Assembly (NCBI GenBank): GCA_051891435.1
Contig: JBJFFE010000072.1
Coordinates: 1 to 64,000 of the forward strand
Direction of reading: 5' to 3'
Length of the DNA stretch: 64,000 nucleotides
Origin: UMGS1933 sp051891435
Lineage (GTDB): Bacteria; Bacillota; Clostridia; TANB77; CAG-508
Shown: in pieces, positions 1 through 8,410 of the stretch
How the letters are laid out: each line of letters begins with the position of its first letter
Numbering within the stretch: position 1 is the first letter of the stretch
Program-made: the position numbers and the translations under genes
The notes under the pieces: generated by a model
What the model was told of the DNA's origin: nothing
What the model saw: the letters and a program-made list of their open reading frames with translations, nothing else
The model's database searches: none

Positions 1-49
1 ATGCCTTGGAGAGTTTGATCTTTTAAAAAAATCATACAAAAGGTAGGCT
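1..49. repeat. Left arm of inverted repeat flanking the ytvI-like gene
   Basis: About 49 bases here match, in inverted orientation and at roughly 90 % identity by eye, the sequence at 1273-1320. The shared core is ATCATACAAAAGGTAG. A third, shorter copy of the core lies at 28243-28269. The two arms enclose a single complete gene. The window begins inside this copy, so it may extend further left. Confidence 0.75.
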
Positions 50-142
50 GAGAAGAATCAACACACAAATTACAATTTATCTTTTTTATCAAGCAGTAAT
101 TAATAATAACCTAAATTTGTACATATAATTATAAGAGGTGTT

Positions 143-1246
143 ATGCTTTTGGATGCTAAAGTAAAGTATTGGACAACTGTTGCAAAAAATATCTTGTTTT
201 TCATATTGTCACTTATATTAATATTTATACTTTTAAAATTGGCTGTATTTTACATGCCTTTTTTAATTGGATTTATAATTTCTTTAATTATTGAGCCAGT
301 AATAAGAAAACTTGCTGATAGAACTGGTTTCGCAAGAAAAACAAGTGCAATTATTGTTTTAATAGTTATTTTTACAATTTTAATTAGTTTAATAATATGG
401 GGTGTAATAACTTTAATTACAGAAAGTTCCAACCTATTAGAAAGCATAAACATATATATAGAAAAATTTTATACATTTATTCAAAAGTATATATTAAATT
501 TTAGAATAAAAGAAATAGATTTACCAGAAAAAGTAATTCAAATTATTGAAACCTGTACAACAAAGCTTTTAAATACGGTAACAACATTTACAACTAATTT
601 TTTAACTAATACATTACAAAAAGTTACATTAATACCAGTAGCATTTATTTATATAACAATTACAATACTTTCAACATATTTTATATGTGCTGATAAATTT
701 TATATATTAGATCAAGTAGAACACCATGTTCCAAGATTATGGGTAAAAAGATTTATAAAACACTTAAGAGAGATAACTTCAGTGTTAGGTAATTATTTGA
801 AAGCTGAAGTAATACTAATTGCAATATCATTTTTTATAGTATTAATAGGCTTATATGTTGGAAAATTTTCAGGTCTAAAAATAGAATATCCATTACTTTG
901 TGCATTAGGAATAGCATTTGTTGATGCACTTCCAATACTGGGTTCTGGGACAGTAATGGTGCCTTGGGCAATCATTTCAGCAATAGATGGAAAAATATCA
1001 TTAGCATTATTATTAGTTGGATTATATATACTTACAATACTAGTAAGACAAATGGTAGAGCCCAAATTAATCAGTAACAAAATTGGAATTCATCCTATTT
1101 TTACTTTAATAGCAATGTATACAGGTTTTAAATTTATCGGAATAATTGGACTATTTTTAGGACCAATTATATTAATAATATTAAAAAATATATTTGCAAA
1201 AATGATTGATGATGGCATTGTAAAAAGTATTTTTAATAGAGGATGA
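143..1246 (+). CDS. ytvI: YtvI/AI-2E-family sporulation membrane protein
   Basis: A 367-residue polytopic membrane protein of the AI-2E exporter family, the group that includes the sporulation protein YtvI. It has about eight hydrophobic segments; two lie at the N-terminus (roughly residues 15-55) and a cluster runs from residue 220 to the end. The family's polar motif region is seen near residues 260-275 (DALPILGSG) and PKLISNKIG near 310. ATG 143 sits only two bases from the GAGGTG Shine-Dalgarno (135-140). TTG 149, with 8-nt spacing, is an equally good start. The gene stands alone between inverted repeats, with no operon partner. Transport substrate unknown. Confidence 0.8.
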   Translation: MLLDAKVKYWTTVAKNILFFILSLILIFILLKLAVFYMPFLIGFIISLIIEPVIRKLADRTGFARKTSAIIVLIVIFTILISLIIWGVITLITESSNLLESINIYIEKFYTFIQKYILNFRIKEIDLPEKVIQIIETCTTKLLNTVTTFTTNFLTNTLQKVTLIPVAFIYITITILSTYFICADKFYILDQVEHHVPRLWVKRFIKHLREITSVLGNYLKAEVILIAISFFIVLIGLYVGKFSGLKIEYPLLCALGIAFVDALPILGSGTVMVPWAIISAIDGKISLALLLVGLYILTILVRQMVEPKLISNKIGIHPIFTLIAMYTGFKFIGIIGLFLGPIILIILKNIFAKMIDDGIVKSIFNRG

Positions 1247-1272
1247 ATATTCTAACCAAGTAAGTTACTAGT

Positions 1273-1320
1273 CAGCCTACCTTTTGTATGATTTTCTAAA
1301 AAATTAAATTCTCCAAGGCG
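1273..1320. repeat. Right arm of inverted repeat flanking the ytvI-like gene
   Basis: This is the reverse complement of bases 1-49 with a few substitutions. The core CTACCTTTTGTATGATTTTC recurs at 28247-28266 in the same orientation. The rest of the 1247-1514 gap holds a G+C-rich stretch (GTCTTCCCCCGCC, about 1329-1341) like the palindromes elsewhere in the window, then the promoter of the next gene. Confidence 0.75.
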
Positions 1321-1454
1321 TACGCAGGTCTTCCCCCGCCTCAAAGGGCTGTCAAATTTAATTTTTTATAAAATATACAAAACGGCTGGCACTATAGTAA
1401 TCGGTAATATTTGGACTAAACATTAACCAAGTAAAGCTTTTTTATATAAATTTG

Positions 1455-1483
1455 TTGAAAAGTAAAAACTCTTATGATACAAT
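1455..1483 (+). promoter_or_regulatory. Sigma-A-type promoter of the MFS gene
   Basis: TTGAAA, a 17-nt spacer and TACAAT lie just upstream of the MFS start. The predicted transcription start is near 1490, giving a short leader that contains AGAAGGG as ribosome-binding site. Confidence 0.6.
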
Positions 1484-1514
1484 TCTTGTGTTAATACAAG
1501 AAGGGAATAAATAA

Positions 1515-2810
1515 ATGGGGAACAAACGAGAAATAAATGAAAGAAAGAGAAATAATGCAAGATTATACCCGATATATAAGATGCTTTCTTGGGATTTACT
1601 TTGCTTTTATTCAATAGAATTTTTATTTTATACAAAAACAAAAGGAGTCACGGCAAGTGAAGTTTTAATAATAAATGCATTTTATATAATTTTTAAATTA
1701 TTGATGCAAATACCAGCAGTTGCAATAGCTGATATTTTAGGAAAAAGAAAAGGAATTATAATAGGAAACATTTTAATTATTGTATATTTGGTTACTTTAA
1801 TTATATCTCCTGGAATGCTTGGTATAATAATAGCAGATTTATTTTGTGCTTTAGGATATGCCATAAAAACAATTGCAGAAACTAATTTGCTTTATGATTC
1901 TGTGGCAACAAGAGGAGGAGAAGGGTTATATTCAAAGTTAGACACTAAAGGTGGAAGCTGGTATTATTGGATAGATGGAATTGCTTGCTTATCAGCGGGT
2001 TATTTATTTGTAATAAATAATTATTTGCCAATGTTTATTTGCCTTGGATTCGTAATAATTTCAACAGTATTATCTTTTAGTTTTAAAGATATATATCCTA
2101 CGAATAAGGATAAGAGAAAGAATATGGGACAAGTATTAAAAGATTATTCGTTAGATTTAAAAGAATCATTTAAATTTATAACAAAATCTAGAAGAATGAA
2201 ATCTTACATAATTTTTGGAGCAATATTTTATGGGATAATAAAAATTATAGATATATATAAAAGCGATTTACTAATATCTAAAGGAATTCCAGAGGAACAA
2301 TTTTCAATGATATTTGCAACACTAAGTTTGCTTGGAGGAGTAGCTGTTACTTTAAGTAGAAAGATACACAAAAAATTTAGAAGTAGAACACTAAGTTTTA
2401 TATCACTATCATATGTTGGAGCTTGTATATTAATAGGAATCGTGACAAATGTATGCACAAATTCAGTATCGGTACCAATTATTTTAATAATGTATGCTGT
2501 TTTAAGAATGTGCACATCAATATGGTATATATTAAAAGATAAATATTTGAAAAACTTCTCGACAGAGAAAATAAGAAATAAAATAATGTTTACATATGAA
2601 TTAATAGTAGGCATTGTTGCAAGTACAATGTCTGTAATAGGAAGTTTGGTGTTAAAAAAATTTGGAGTAGATTTATCTTTCCTTTTGGTAAGTTTAGGAG
2701 CTTTAATTGCAATAGTGCTAACATTAGACTATATGAGAACAAGATTTGGGTTAAAACCAGAAGAATATAGAAAAGAAGACATAGAAATGAAGGAAGTAAT
2801 AAAACAATAG
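1515..2810 (+). CDS. MFS transporter
   Basis: A 431-residue protein with about twelve hydrophobic segments in two six-helix halves, joined by a basic loop around residues 195-225 (TNKDKRKNMG). This is the layout of the major facilitator superfamily. A positively charged loop near residues 70-80 (DILGKRKG) matches the family's A-motif between helices 2 and 3. It is monocistronic with its own promoter, and the next gene starts 50 bases later with its own ribosome-binding site. The substrate cannot be inferred; clostridial relatives are mostly annotated as uncharacterised drug or sugar efflux proteins. Confidence 0.8.
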   Translation: MGNKREINERKRNNARLYPIYKMLSWDLLCFYSIEFLFYTKTKGVTASEVLIINAFYIIFKLLMQIPAVAIADILGKRKGIIIGNILIIVYLVTLIISPGMLGIIIADLFCALGYAIKTIAETNLLYDSVATRGGEGLYSKLDTKGGSWYYWIDGIACLSAGYLFVINNYLPMFICLGFVIISTVLSFSFKDIYPTNKDKRKNMGQVLKDYSLDLKESFKFITKSRRMKSYIIFGAIFYGIIKIIDIYKSDLLISKGIPEEQFSMIFATLSLLGGVAVTLSRKIHKKFRSRTLSFISLSYVGACILIGIVTNVCTNSVSVPIILIMYAVLRMCTSIWYILKDKYLKNFSTEKIRNKIMFTYELIVGIVASTMSVIGSLVLKKFGVDLSFLLVSLGALIAIVLTLDYMRTRFGLKPEEYRKEDIEMKEVIKQ

Positions 2811-2860
2811 AATTATAGGTTTATATAATTTAAATATTATAGAAAAAACAGGAGACAAAA

Positions 2861-4111
2861 ATGGAACCAATTGAAATAATTCAAGAAAAAGCAAAATATT
2901 GTTTAAATTGTAAGCATAAACCATGCCAAAAAGCATGCCCTATAAAGACCAGTATTCCATTTTTTATTGAAAAAATAAAAGAAGATAATATAGAAGAAGC
3001 TTATAAAATTTTGATGGATAATAATATTTTTAGCCCAATATGTAGCGCTATTTGCCCACAAGAAGACCAATGTGAAGGAAGCTGTACAAGAGGAATAAAA
3101 AGTAATCCAGTAGATATTGGAAAATTAGAGTATTGGGTTAATGAATATGCAAAAAATAATTCAATCGAATATCATGTTAAACCAAAAGAAAATAATAAAC
3201 ATTTTGTAGCAGTAATTGGTTCTGGACCTGCTTCTTTATCATGTGCATTTGAACTTGCAAAAGAGGGAACAGATGTAACAATATTTGAAAAAGAAAATGA
3301 ATTAGGGGGTATTTTAAGATATGGAATACCACCATATAGATTGAATAAAAAAGATTTAGATAACACAATTAATAAGATATTGAGTTTAGGAATTAATGTA
3401 AAAACAAATTGTGAATTTGGAAAAGATATAAATATAGCAGAATTGAAAGCTCAAGGATATGAAGCAATATTTTTAGGAATTGGTGCAGGAACTCCTACTA
3501 CTTATTCATTATGCAATGAAAAATTAGATGGAATTTATGAATCTGATTATTTCTTAAAAGAGTATAATCAAGGTCGAAAAATAGATAATTTAGGTAAAAC
3601 AGTTGTAATAGGTGGCGGAAATGTTGCAATGGATTGTGCAAGAAGTGCCATAAGAATGGGCGCAAGTAAAGTATCAATTCTATATAGAAGAGGCATAGAC
3701 AATATGCCAGCAAGAACAATAGAAATACAAGATGCTATACAAGACAAAGTAGAAATAATCCCATGTACAAAAGTAATTAGTGCAAAAGGAGAAAATGGGC
3801 ATATAACAGAAATAGAATGTATAAAAACAGAAGTAATAGATGGAAAAGCAGTAGACTTACGTAATACAAATTACAATATGGAAGTAGATACATTTATTTT
3901 CGCTATAGGACTATCACCAGAAAAACAATTGCTAGAAAAAGAAGGCATAGAGTTAGAAAAAGGATTAGTAGTAATTGATGAAAATGGAAAAACAAATTTA
4001 GATAAAGTATATGCAGGAGGAGACGTAACAGAAAACAAATCAACAGTATGTAGAGCAATAGCAGCAGGCAAAAGGGCAGCAAAGGGCATACTAATAAGTC
4101 TTGAAAATTGA
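2861..4111 (+). CDS. GltD-like FAD/NAD(P) oxidoreductase (glutamate synthase small-subunit family)
   Basis: A 416-residue flavoprotein built like the glutamate synthase small subunit and NfnB. An N-terminal iron-sulfur domain carries two cysteine groups (CLNCKHKPCQKACP and CSAICPQEDQCEGSC, within residues 12-75). It is followed by an FAD-binding Rossmann motif (GSGPASLSCA, near 120), a nested NAD(P)-binding motif (GGGNVAMDCA, near 250) and the closing AGGDV near 388. It could pass electrons from NAD(P)H via FAD to Fe-S centres. A glutamate synthase catalytic domain is encoded separately at 36616-38040, so the two could work together; that is inference. Other partners of this family include ferredoxin and dihydropyrimidine dehydrogenase. 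Confidence 0.85.
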   Translation: MEPIEIIQEKAKYCLNCKHKPCQKACPIKTSIPFFIEKIKEDNIEEAYKILMDNNIFSPICSAICPQEDQCEGSCTRGIKSNPVDIGKLEYWVNEYAKNNSIEYHVKPKENNKHFVAVIGSGPASLSCAFELAKEGTDVTIFEKENELGGILRYGIPPYRLNKKDLDNTINKILSLGINVKTNCEFGKDINIAELKAQGYEAIFLGIGAGTPTTYSLCNEKLDGIYESDYFLKEYNQGRKIDNLGKTVVIGGGNVAMDCARSAIRMGASKVSILYRRGIDNMPARTIEIQDAIQDKVEIIPCTKVISAKGENGHITEIECIKTEVIDGKAVDLRNTNYNMEVDTFIFAIGLSPEKQLLEKEGIELEKGLVVIDENGKTNLDKVYAGGDVTENKSTVCRAIAAGKRAAKGILISLEN

Positions 4112-4143
4112 TGATATTTATGATAAACTAATTATGCTGATTT

Positions 4144-4175
4144 TTATCGTGTGTTAACTTTTGTTAATACGATAA
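4144..4175. promoter_or_regulatory. Inverted repeat ahead of the MBL gene
   Basis: An imperfect palindrome with arms TTATCGT...TTAAC and GTTAA.ACGATAA sits about 30 bases before the MBL start codon. It could be an operator or the terminator of the upstream oxidoreductase gene. It marks the left edge of the compositionally distinct island. Confidence 0.45.
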
Positions 4176-4203
4176 TGTCAAATAAATTTAAGGAGGTTTT
4201 TTT

Positions 4204-5622
4204 ATGGGATGTAAATCCCGGTTTCACGTTGACATCATGGATATCCATGATAAAGTGACAGGTTCCTGTCACTTATGTGTTACTACATTCCCAAATGAGG
4301 ATAGGCTGAAATTTGTCGTAGACTGTGGATTGTTCCAACAAGACGATGGGGAAGAGTATAACAAAAAGTTTCCTTTTAAGGCAAATGATATTGATTTTTG
4401 TATAGTCACACATAATCATGTTGACCATACGGGTCGCCTGCCCTTACTGGTCAAAGAAGGCTTTGGAGGAAAAATTTATGCGACAGAAACAACATGCAAT
4501 CTTTTACCAGAAGCTTTAAATGACAGCTATTCAGTTTTAAAAAATAATGCCAAAATCAATGGAAATTTTCCTATTTATGGCGAAGAAGATGTGTCTCATG
4601 CAATAAATCTTTGTACTCCTTGTAATTATTATGAAACTATTCAAATTAACGAGAATGTTAAAGTGAATTTCTTCGAAAATGCCCATTTACCTGGAGCTGC
4701 AATTATTTTAGTGAGAATTAGTTTTCCTGAATATGAAGATATTAACCTGATTTTTACTGGAGATTATAATAACAAAAGTGTTTTCCAAAATGATGTTCAT
4801 ATTCCACAATGGGTACTTGATTTACCAGTGACAGTAATTCAAGAATCTACTTATGGGGATACGAATTCATCTGAAATCGAGCCTTGTTTTGACAGAAATA
4901 TCCTGAAAGCAATCAAGGAAGGTTGGACAGTTTTGGCACCTGTTTTCTCTTTGGGAAGAACGCAAGAAATCTTATACAGACTTAAATGTCTTCAGAATTC
5001 TGGTCAGCTGGATGTTAGTATTCCGGTATATCTGGATGGCAAACTTGCTATAAGATATACCAACATGTATCTTAAAGGGCTTGTAGGCATTCGTGAGGAG
5101 ATGCAAGACTTCTTGCCTGAGAATTTTATTTTTGTAGATAAGATTATTCGAAACAATTTGCTCCATGAAGACAATTCTTGCAAGATTATTTTAACTTCTT
5201 CTGGCATGGGTTCTTATGGACCGGCACGTTCGTATATTCCTGCTTATTTAGGAAGGCAGAAAATGCTTATCCATTTTACAGGGTATACGGCAGTTGGTAC
5301 CATGGGAAGAAAAATTAAGGATACTCCTGCAGGAGAGATTGTTAATGTTGCAGGATTGCTCATCAAAAAGAGAGCCAAAGTCGAATACACCTCTGAATTC
5401 TCGGCACATGCAAAAGCAGATACTATGATTGATTTTCTTAAGCAGTTTTCTAATTTAAAACTGGTTTTAGTAAATCATGGTGAACCTGAAGTAAAAGATA
5501 AATTTGCTACAAGAATTTTAAATGAAGTAGATAGCAAAAATGTTGGTGTTTTGAATCGGGACACTCTTTTTAGAGTTAATTCCTGGGGGTTGGTAAAAAC
5601 AATTCCTACTAAATTTATTTGA
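4204..5622 (+). CDS. MBL-fold beta-CASP (CPSF/RNase J-type) metallohydrolase
   Basis: A 472-residue zinc hydrolase of the metallo-beta-lactamase/beta-CASP class, most likely a nucleic-acid nuclease. Motif II is HNHVDH at residues 70-75, motif III is His161, motif IV is Asp187 (TGDYNN), and the beta-CASP acidic residue is Glu214 (ESTYGD). His402 (FSAHA) and His425 (VNHGE) complete the metal and beta-CASP set, so the active site looks intact. It is preceded by a strong AAGGAGG. Codon use is unlike the neighbours, with far more GTC, CTG and other G/C-ending codons, which suggests acquisition. The next gene, a Clp/M41 protease, shares this composition. Target RNA or DNA is unknown. Confidence 0.9.
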   Translation: MGCKSRFHVDIMDIHDKVTGSCHLCVTTFPNEDRLKFVVDCGLFQQDDGEEYNKKFPFKANDIDFCIVTHNHVDHTGRLPLLVKEGFGGKIYATETTCNLLPEALNDSYSVLKNNAKINGNFPIYGEEDVSHAINLCTPCNYYETIQINENVKVNFFENAHLPGAAIILVRISFPEYEDINLIFTGDYNNKSVFQNDVHIPQWVLDLPVTVIQESTYGDTNSSEIEPCFDRNILKAIKEGWTVLAPVFSLGRTQEILYRLKCLQNSGQLDVSIPVYLDGKLAIRYTNMYLKGLVGIREEMQDFLPENFIFVDKIIRNNLLHEDNSCKIILTSSGMGSYGPARSYIPAYLGRQKMLIHFTGYTAVGTMGRKIKDTPAGEIVNVAGLLIKKRAKVEYTSEFSAHAKADTMIDFLKQFSNLKLVLVNHGEPEVKDKFATRILNEVDSKNVGVLNRDTLFRVNSWGLVKTIPTKFI

Positions 5623-5629
5623 TATCCAA

Positions 5630-5656
5630 ACGGGGGCTGGAAATACTAGCTCCCGT
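5630..5656 (+). terminator. Hairpin after the MBL gene
   Basis: ACGGGGGCT pairs with AGCTCCCGT around a 9-nt loop, 8 bases after the stop codon. There is no strong U-tract, so it may be a weak or Rho-assisted terminator or an mRNA-end stabiliser. The downstream gene has its own promoter. Confidence 0.55.
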
Positions 5657-5684
5657 GACTTATGTAAAAACATTATGAAAACTA

Positions 5685-5713
5685 TTGAGAAGTGTTAGAT
5701 TTTGTGATAGAAT
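5685..5713 (+). promoter_or_regulatory. Promoter of the Clp/M41 chimera gene
   Basis: TTGAGA, a 17-nt spacer and TAGAAT precede a leader of about 60 nt and the strong AAGGAGGG at 5766-5773. The gene can therefore be transcribed independently of the MBL gene. Confidence 0.6.
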
Positions 5714-5780
5714 ACTTTTGGAACTTTTTTAAGTTTTAGCATATGTATATGCTATACCAAATAACAAGGAGGGATACTTA

Positions 5781-7712
5781 ATGTTTAAAGGCTCATTTGA
5801 TGAAAAAGTTTCTAAATTGCTTATAGACCTTGCACAAGAAGCAAATGCCTTAAAAGTAGAACGGATAAATTCCACTATGCTACTTAAAGCACTACTTGAG
5901 GCGGAGGAAAGTCCACTGTACAATGCGATTTTGTCACAAGTTGAAGACATAACCTTTTTCCCTGATATGGTAGAGGAAACATATGACTACATTCCTGTAG
6001 AAGTAATTCAGGAAACTGGAAATGAGGAGAATGCTAAAAAGATTGAAACAGAACGTGAAGATGGGGAAAATTACCGAATCACCCTTAAAGACAATTCTGA
6101 TGAAATTACCACTATCTTTTTTAGTAAAGACTTGATGGAGTTTCTGGGTTTAGTGGAAGATTGTTTATCTATTGGAGAAACAGTAGACATCAGGAAATTT
6201 ACTGAACTTTTCTTGTATAAAATCCCTTGTGATGTAATCAAGATTTTTAGAACCTTTGGTGTCCGCACTGAATTACTCAAAAAGTATTTTACTGTAAATG
6301 CTGAAAGTTCTGCTGATGCTACAACTGTTGATGCAACTCAACCTTTTGAAATTCCTCAGGAACTCAAGAGTTTTGTAAGGAATCTGAACGAAGAGCTCAA
6401 GGGAGAATCTTGCGACATTTCTCAAAGAGACAGGGAATGCAAGCTCGTTTGGCAAACTCTAATGAAGAAAACCAAAAGAAATGTTGCTCTGATTGGCGAA
6501 CCTGGTGTTGGTAAAACTTCTATTGTGGTGAAGATGGTTCATGATATCTTGAATGAAACTTGCCCTGCGGAATTTAAAGGCTTTACGGTTTTGGCTTTAG
6601 ATGTAACATCCAGTGTTGCAGGAACTATGTATCGCGGGCAGGCAGAAGAGCGCTTTTCTGCCTTGGTTGATTATTTAAATAATCAACCAAATATCATTCT
6701 ATTCATTGATGAAATGCACCTGATAAATGGAGCAGGTGCATGCAGAGAAGGTGAAATTGACCTTGCAAACACATTAAAACCAATTTTGTCTGGTGGAAAG
6801 GTCCGCGTCATCGGTGCAACCACAAATGATGAATACGAAAAGTATTTTTCCCGTGATGGTGCCCTTAAGCGCCGTTTCCGCCCGGTTTATGTAAAAGAAC
6901 CCAAAATGAAAGAGGTTTATCCGATGCTCAAGAAGAGCATTGAAACTCTTAGTAATTACCATGGAATTTCTATTACTGAGGAAATGGTTGGTTTCATTAT
7001 TCTGAATGCTGCATGCTTCCACAACGAAACTTGCAATCCTGACCGTACTAAGGATCTCATTGATTTGTCGATGGTGGTTGCAAAACAGGCAGGAAAAACT
7101 GAAGTTGACAGAGAATCTGTGCTTGCAAACTTTTCGTATCATTTCAAGAAGTTTGCAAAGATGAGTGATCGCACAAAGCGTTCTACTGCGTATCATGAGG
7201 CAGGTCACTGTTTAGTGGCATTGTGTTCAAAGGAATTAAACAACTATGATGTAGTTGCTGTTTCAATTATGCCTAGTGATTCGTATTTGGGAGTAACTGT
7301 TTTTGAAAAAAATGATGTTACTCCTGAGTATACTATGGAATACTATATTGATAGTATTGCAATGAATTTGGCTGGACGTGTATCAGAGAAAATGTTCACG
7401 AGAACAATTACTTCTGGTGCGTACGTGGATTTGCAAATGGCAACTCAGCAGGCACATAGCCTTGTTTCTCGGTATGGTATGGTTGAGTTTGGCAAAAACA
7501 GAAACTATACTGAGGAAACTACAAACGATAAGGTCAAAGACCGAATCAATGAAGAAATTGATAAAATCATTGAGCAGGCAATGCAACGTGCTAAAGATAT
7601 CCTTTGTGTCAACCATGACGCCTTAAATCTTCTGGTCGAGGCTCTTATGAAGAATGGCATTGTCGGTCCTAATGACCTCAAGCAAATTTTGACAAACATT
7701 GAGAAAATATAA
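5781..7712 (+). CDS. Chimeric AAA+ protease: Clp-like N-domain, ClpC-type AAA module, FtsH-type M41 peptidase
   Basis: A 643-residue protein with an unusual domain order. Residues 5-60 resemble a Clp N-domain. Residues 205-440 are an AAA+ module of the ClpA/ClpC D1 type: Walker A GEPGVGKT at 239-246, the TMYRGQAEERF pore-loop region near 282-292, Walker B ILFIDE at 306-311, sensor 1 GATTND at 345-350, arginine finger RRFR at 364-367. Residues 465-640 are an M41 zinc peptidase: HEAGH at 472-476, with Asp550 in SGAYVDLQMAT as third ligand. There is no transmembrane helix, unlike FtsH, and M41 replaces the second Clp ATPase domain. All catalytic residues are present. It is probably a soluble, self-compartmentalising protease. 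Its composition matches the MBL gene and differs from the other neighbours. Confidence 0.88.
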   Translation: MFKGSFDEKVSKLLIDLAQEANALKVERINSTMLLKALLEAEESPLYNAILSQVEDITFFPDMVEETYDYIPVEVIQETGNEENAKKIETEREDGENYRITLKDNSDEITTIFFSKDLMEFLGLVEDCLSIGETVDIRKFTELFLYKIPCDVIKIFRTFGVRTELLKKYFTVNAESSADATTVDATQPFEIPQELKSFVRNLNEELKGESCDISQRDRECKLVWQTLMKKTKRNVALIGEPGVGKTSIVVKMVHDILNETCPAEFKGFTVLALDVTSSVAGTMYRGQAEERFSALVDYLNNQPNIILFIDEMHLINGAGACREGEIDLANTLKPILSGGKVRVIGATTNDEYEKYFSRDGALKRRFRPVYVKEPKMKEVYPMLKKSIETLSNYHGISITEEMVGFIILNAACFHNETCNPDRTKDLIDLSMVVAKQAGKTEVDRESVLANFSYHFKKFAKMSDRTKRSTAYHEAGHCLVALCSKELNNYDVVAVSIMPSDSYLGVTVFEKNDVTPEYTMEYYIDSIAMNLAGRVSEKMFTRTITSGAYVDLQMATQQAHSLVSRYGMVEFGKNRNYTEETTNDKVKDRINEEIDKIIEQAMQRAKDILCVNHDALNLLVEALMKNGIVGPNDLKQILTNIEKI

Positions 7713-7721
7713 TCCCTATAA

Positions 7722-7755
7722 CCTCCCCTGGCATTGCCAGGGGAGGTTTTCTCAT
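7722..7755 (+). terminator. Intrinsic terminator of the Clp/M41 gene
   Basis: CCTCCCCTGGC pairs perfectly with GCCAGGGGAGG around ATT, followed by TTTTCTC. It is one of the strongest G+C-rich terminators in the window and closes the distinct 4.2-7.7 kb island. Confidence 0.92.
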
Positions 7756-7786
7756 CATTTCATATAATATATATGAGGTGATTTTT

Positions 7787-8281
7787 TTGAAGTCAAGAGA
7801 TTATGATAGAAAAAGTGTTGTTAAATATGCAAAGAAATGGGCTTTTGATAGAAATCCTAAATATTATAATTTTGATAGTGTGGGAGGAGACTGCACTTCT
7901 TTTGCATCTCAATGTATATATGCTGGTGCTAAGGTTATGAATTATAATCAAAATGGTTGGTTTTATAAAAATGGAAATAATAAATCTCCTTCTTGGACCG
8001 GAGTAGAATTTTTATTTAATTTTTTAGTTAATAATAAAGGTATTGGGCCATATGGGAGTGAAGTATCAGAACAGAAAATATAGTTAGGAGATATAGCTCA
8101 AATTAGTTTTGATGGGCTAAAATATGCACACTCATTAGTAATAGTAAATATTAAGAAACCTATAAATTTAGATAACATATTAATAGCGTCACACACCTAT
8201 GATTCATATAATAAACCAATATCTTCTTACAATTTGAGCAAAGTTAGATTTATTCATATTGAAAAAATAAGAATTTGGTGA
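7787..8281 (+). pseudogene. Amidase-domain protein interrupted by an in-frame TAG
   Basis: The reading frame encodes an amidase_6-like domain (DYDRKSVVKYA...GGDCTSFASQ near the N-terminus, a later HSLVIV segment), about 164 codons in all. It is interrupted by TAG at 8081-8083, between EQKI and LGDIAQISFDG. In relatives as I know them a glutamine precedes LGD, so one CAG-to-TAG change explains the stop. The frame stays open and family-like to TGA at 8279-8281. TTG 7787 is the best start: GAGGTG lies 6 nt upstream, whereas GTG 7778 is inside that ribosome-binding site. The upstream product alone would be 98 residues. Recent inactivation is likelier than readthrough. Confidence 0.75.
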
Positions 8282-8289
8282 CAATTTTA

Positions 8290-8318
8290 TTGTAAAGTAA
8301 TAAAGCATATGATAAAAT
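8290..8318 (+). promoter_or_regulatory. Possible promoter of the TetR gene
   Basis: TTGTAA, a 17-nt spacer and TAAAAT lie about 90 bases before the regulator's start codon. Confidence 0.4.
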
Positions 8319-8410
8319 ACAACAATGAGAAAAGTCTGAAGTTACATATGCTTAATAAATGACTTTTAAGGGTATTATAAATATGAATTAGTGATAGTGG
8401 AGGATTTCCA

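Noticed and set aside
8..20. GGAGAGTTTGATC at the very start looks like the 5' end of 16S rRNA (primer 27F region).
   Set aside because: The next bases do not continue as rRNA, and the same stretch is part of the inverted repeat found at 1273-1320.
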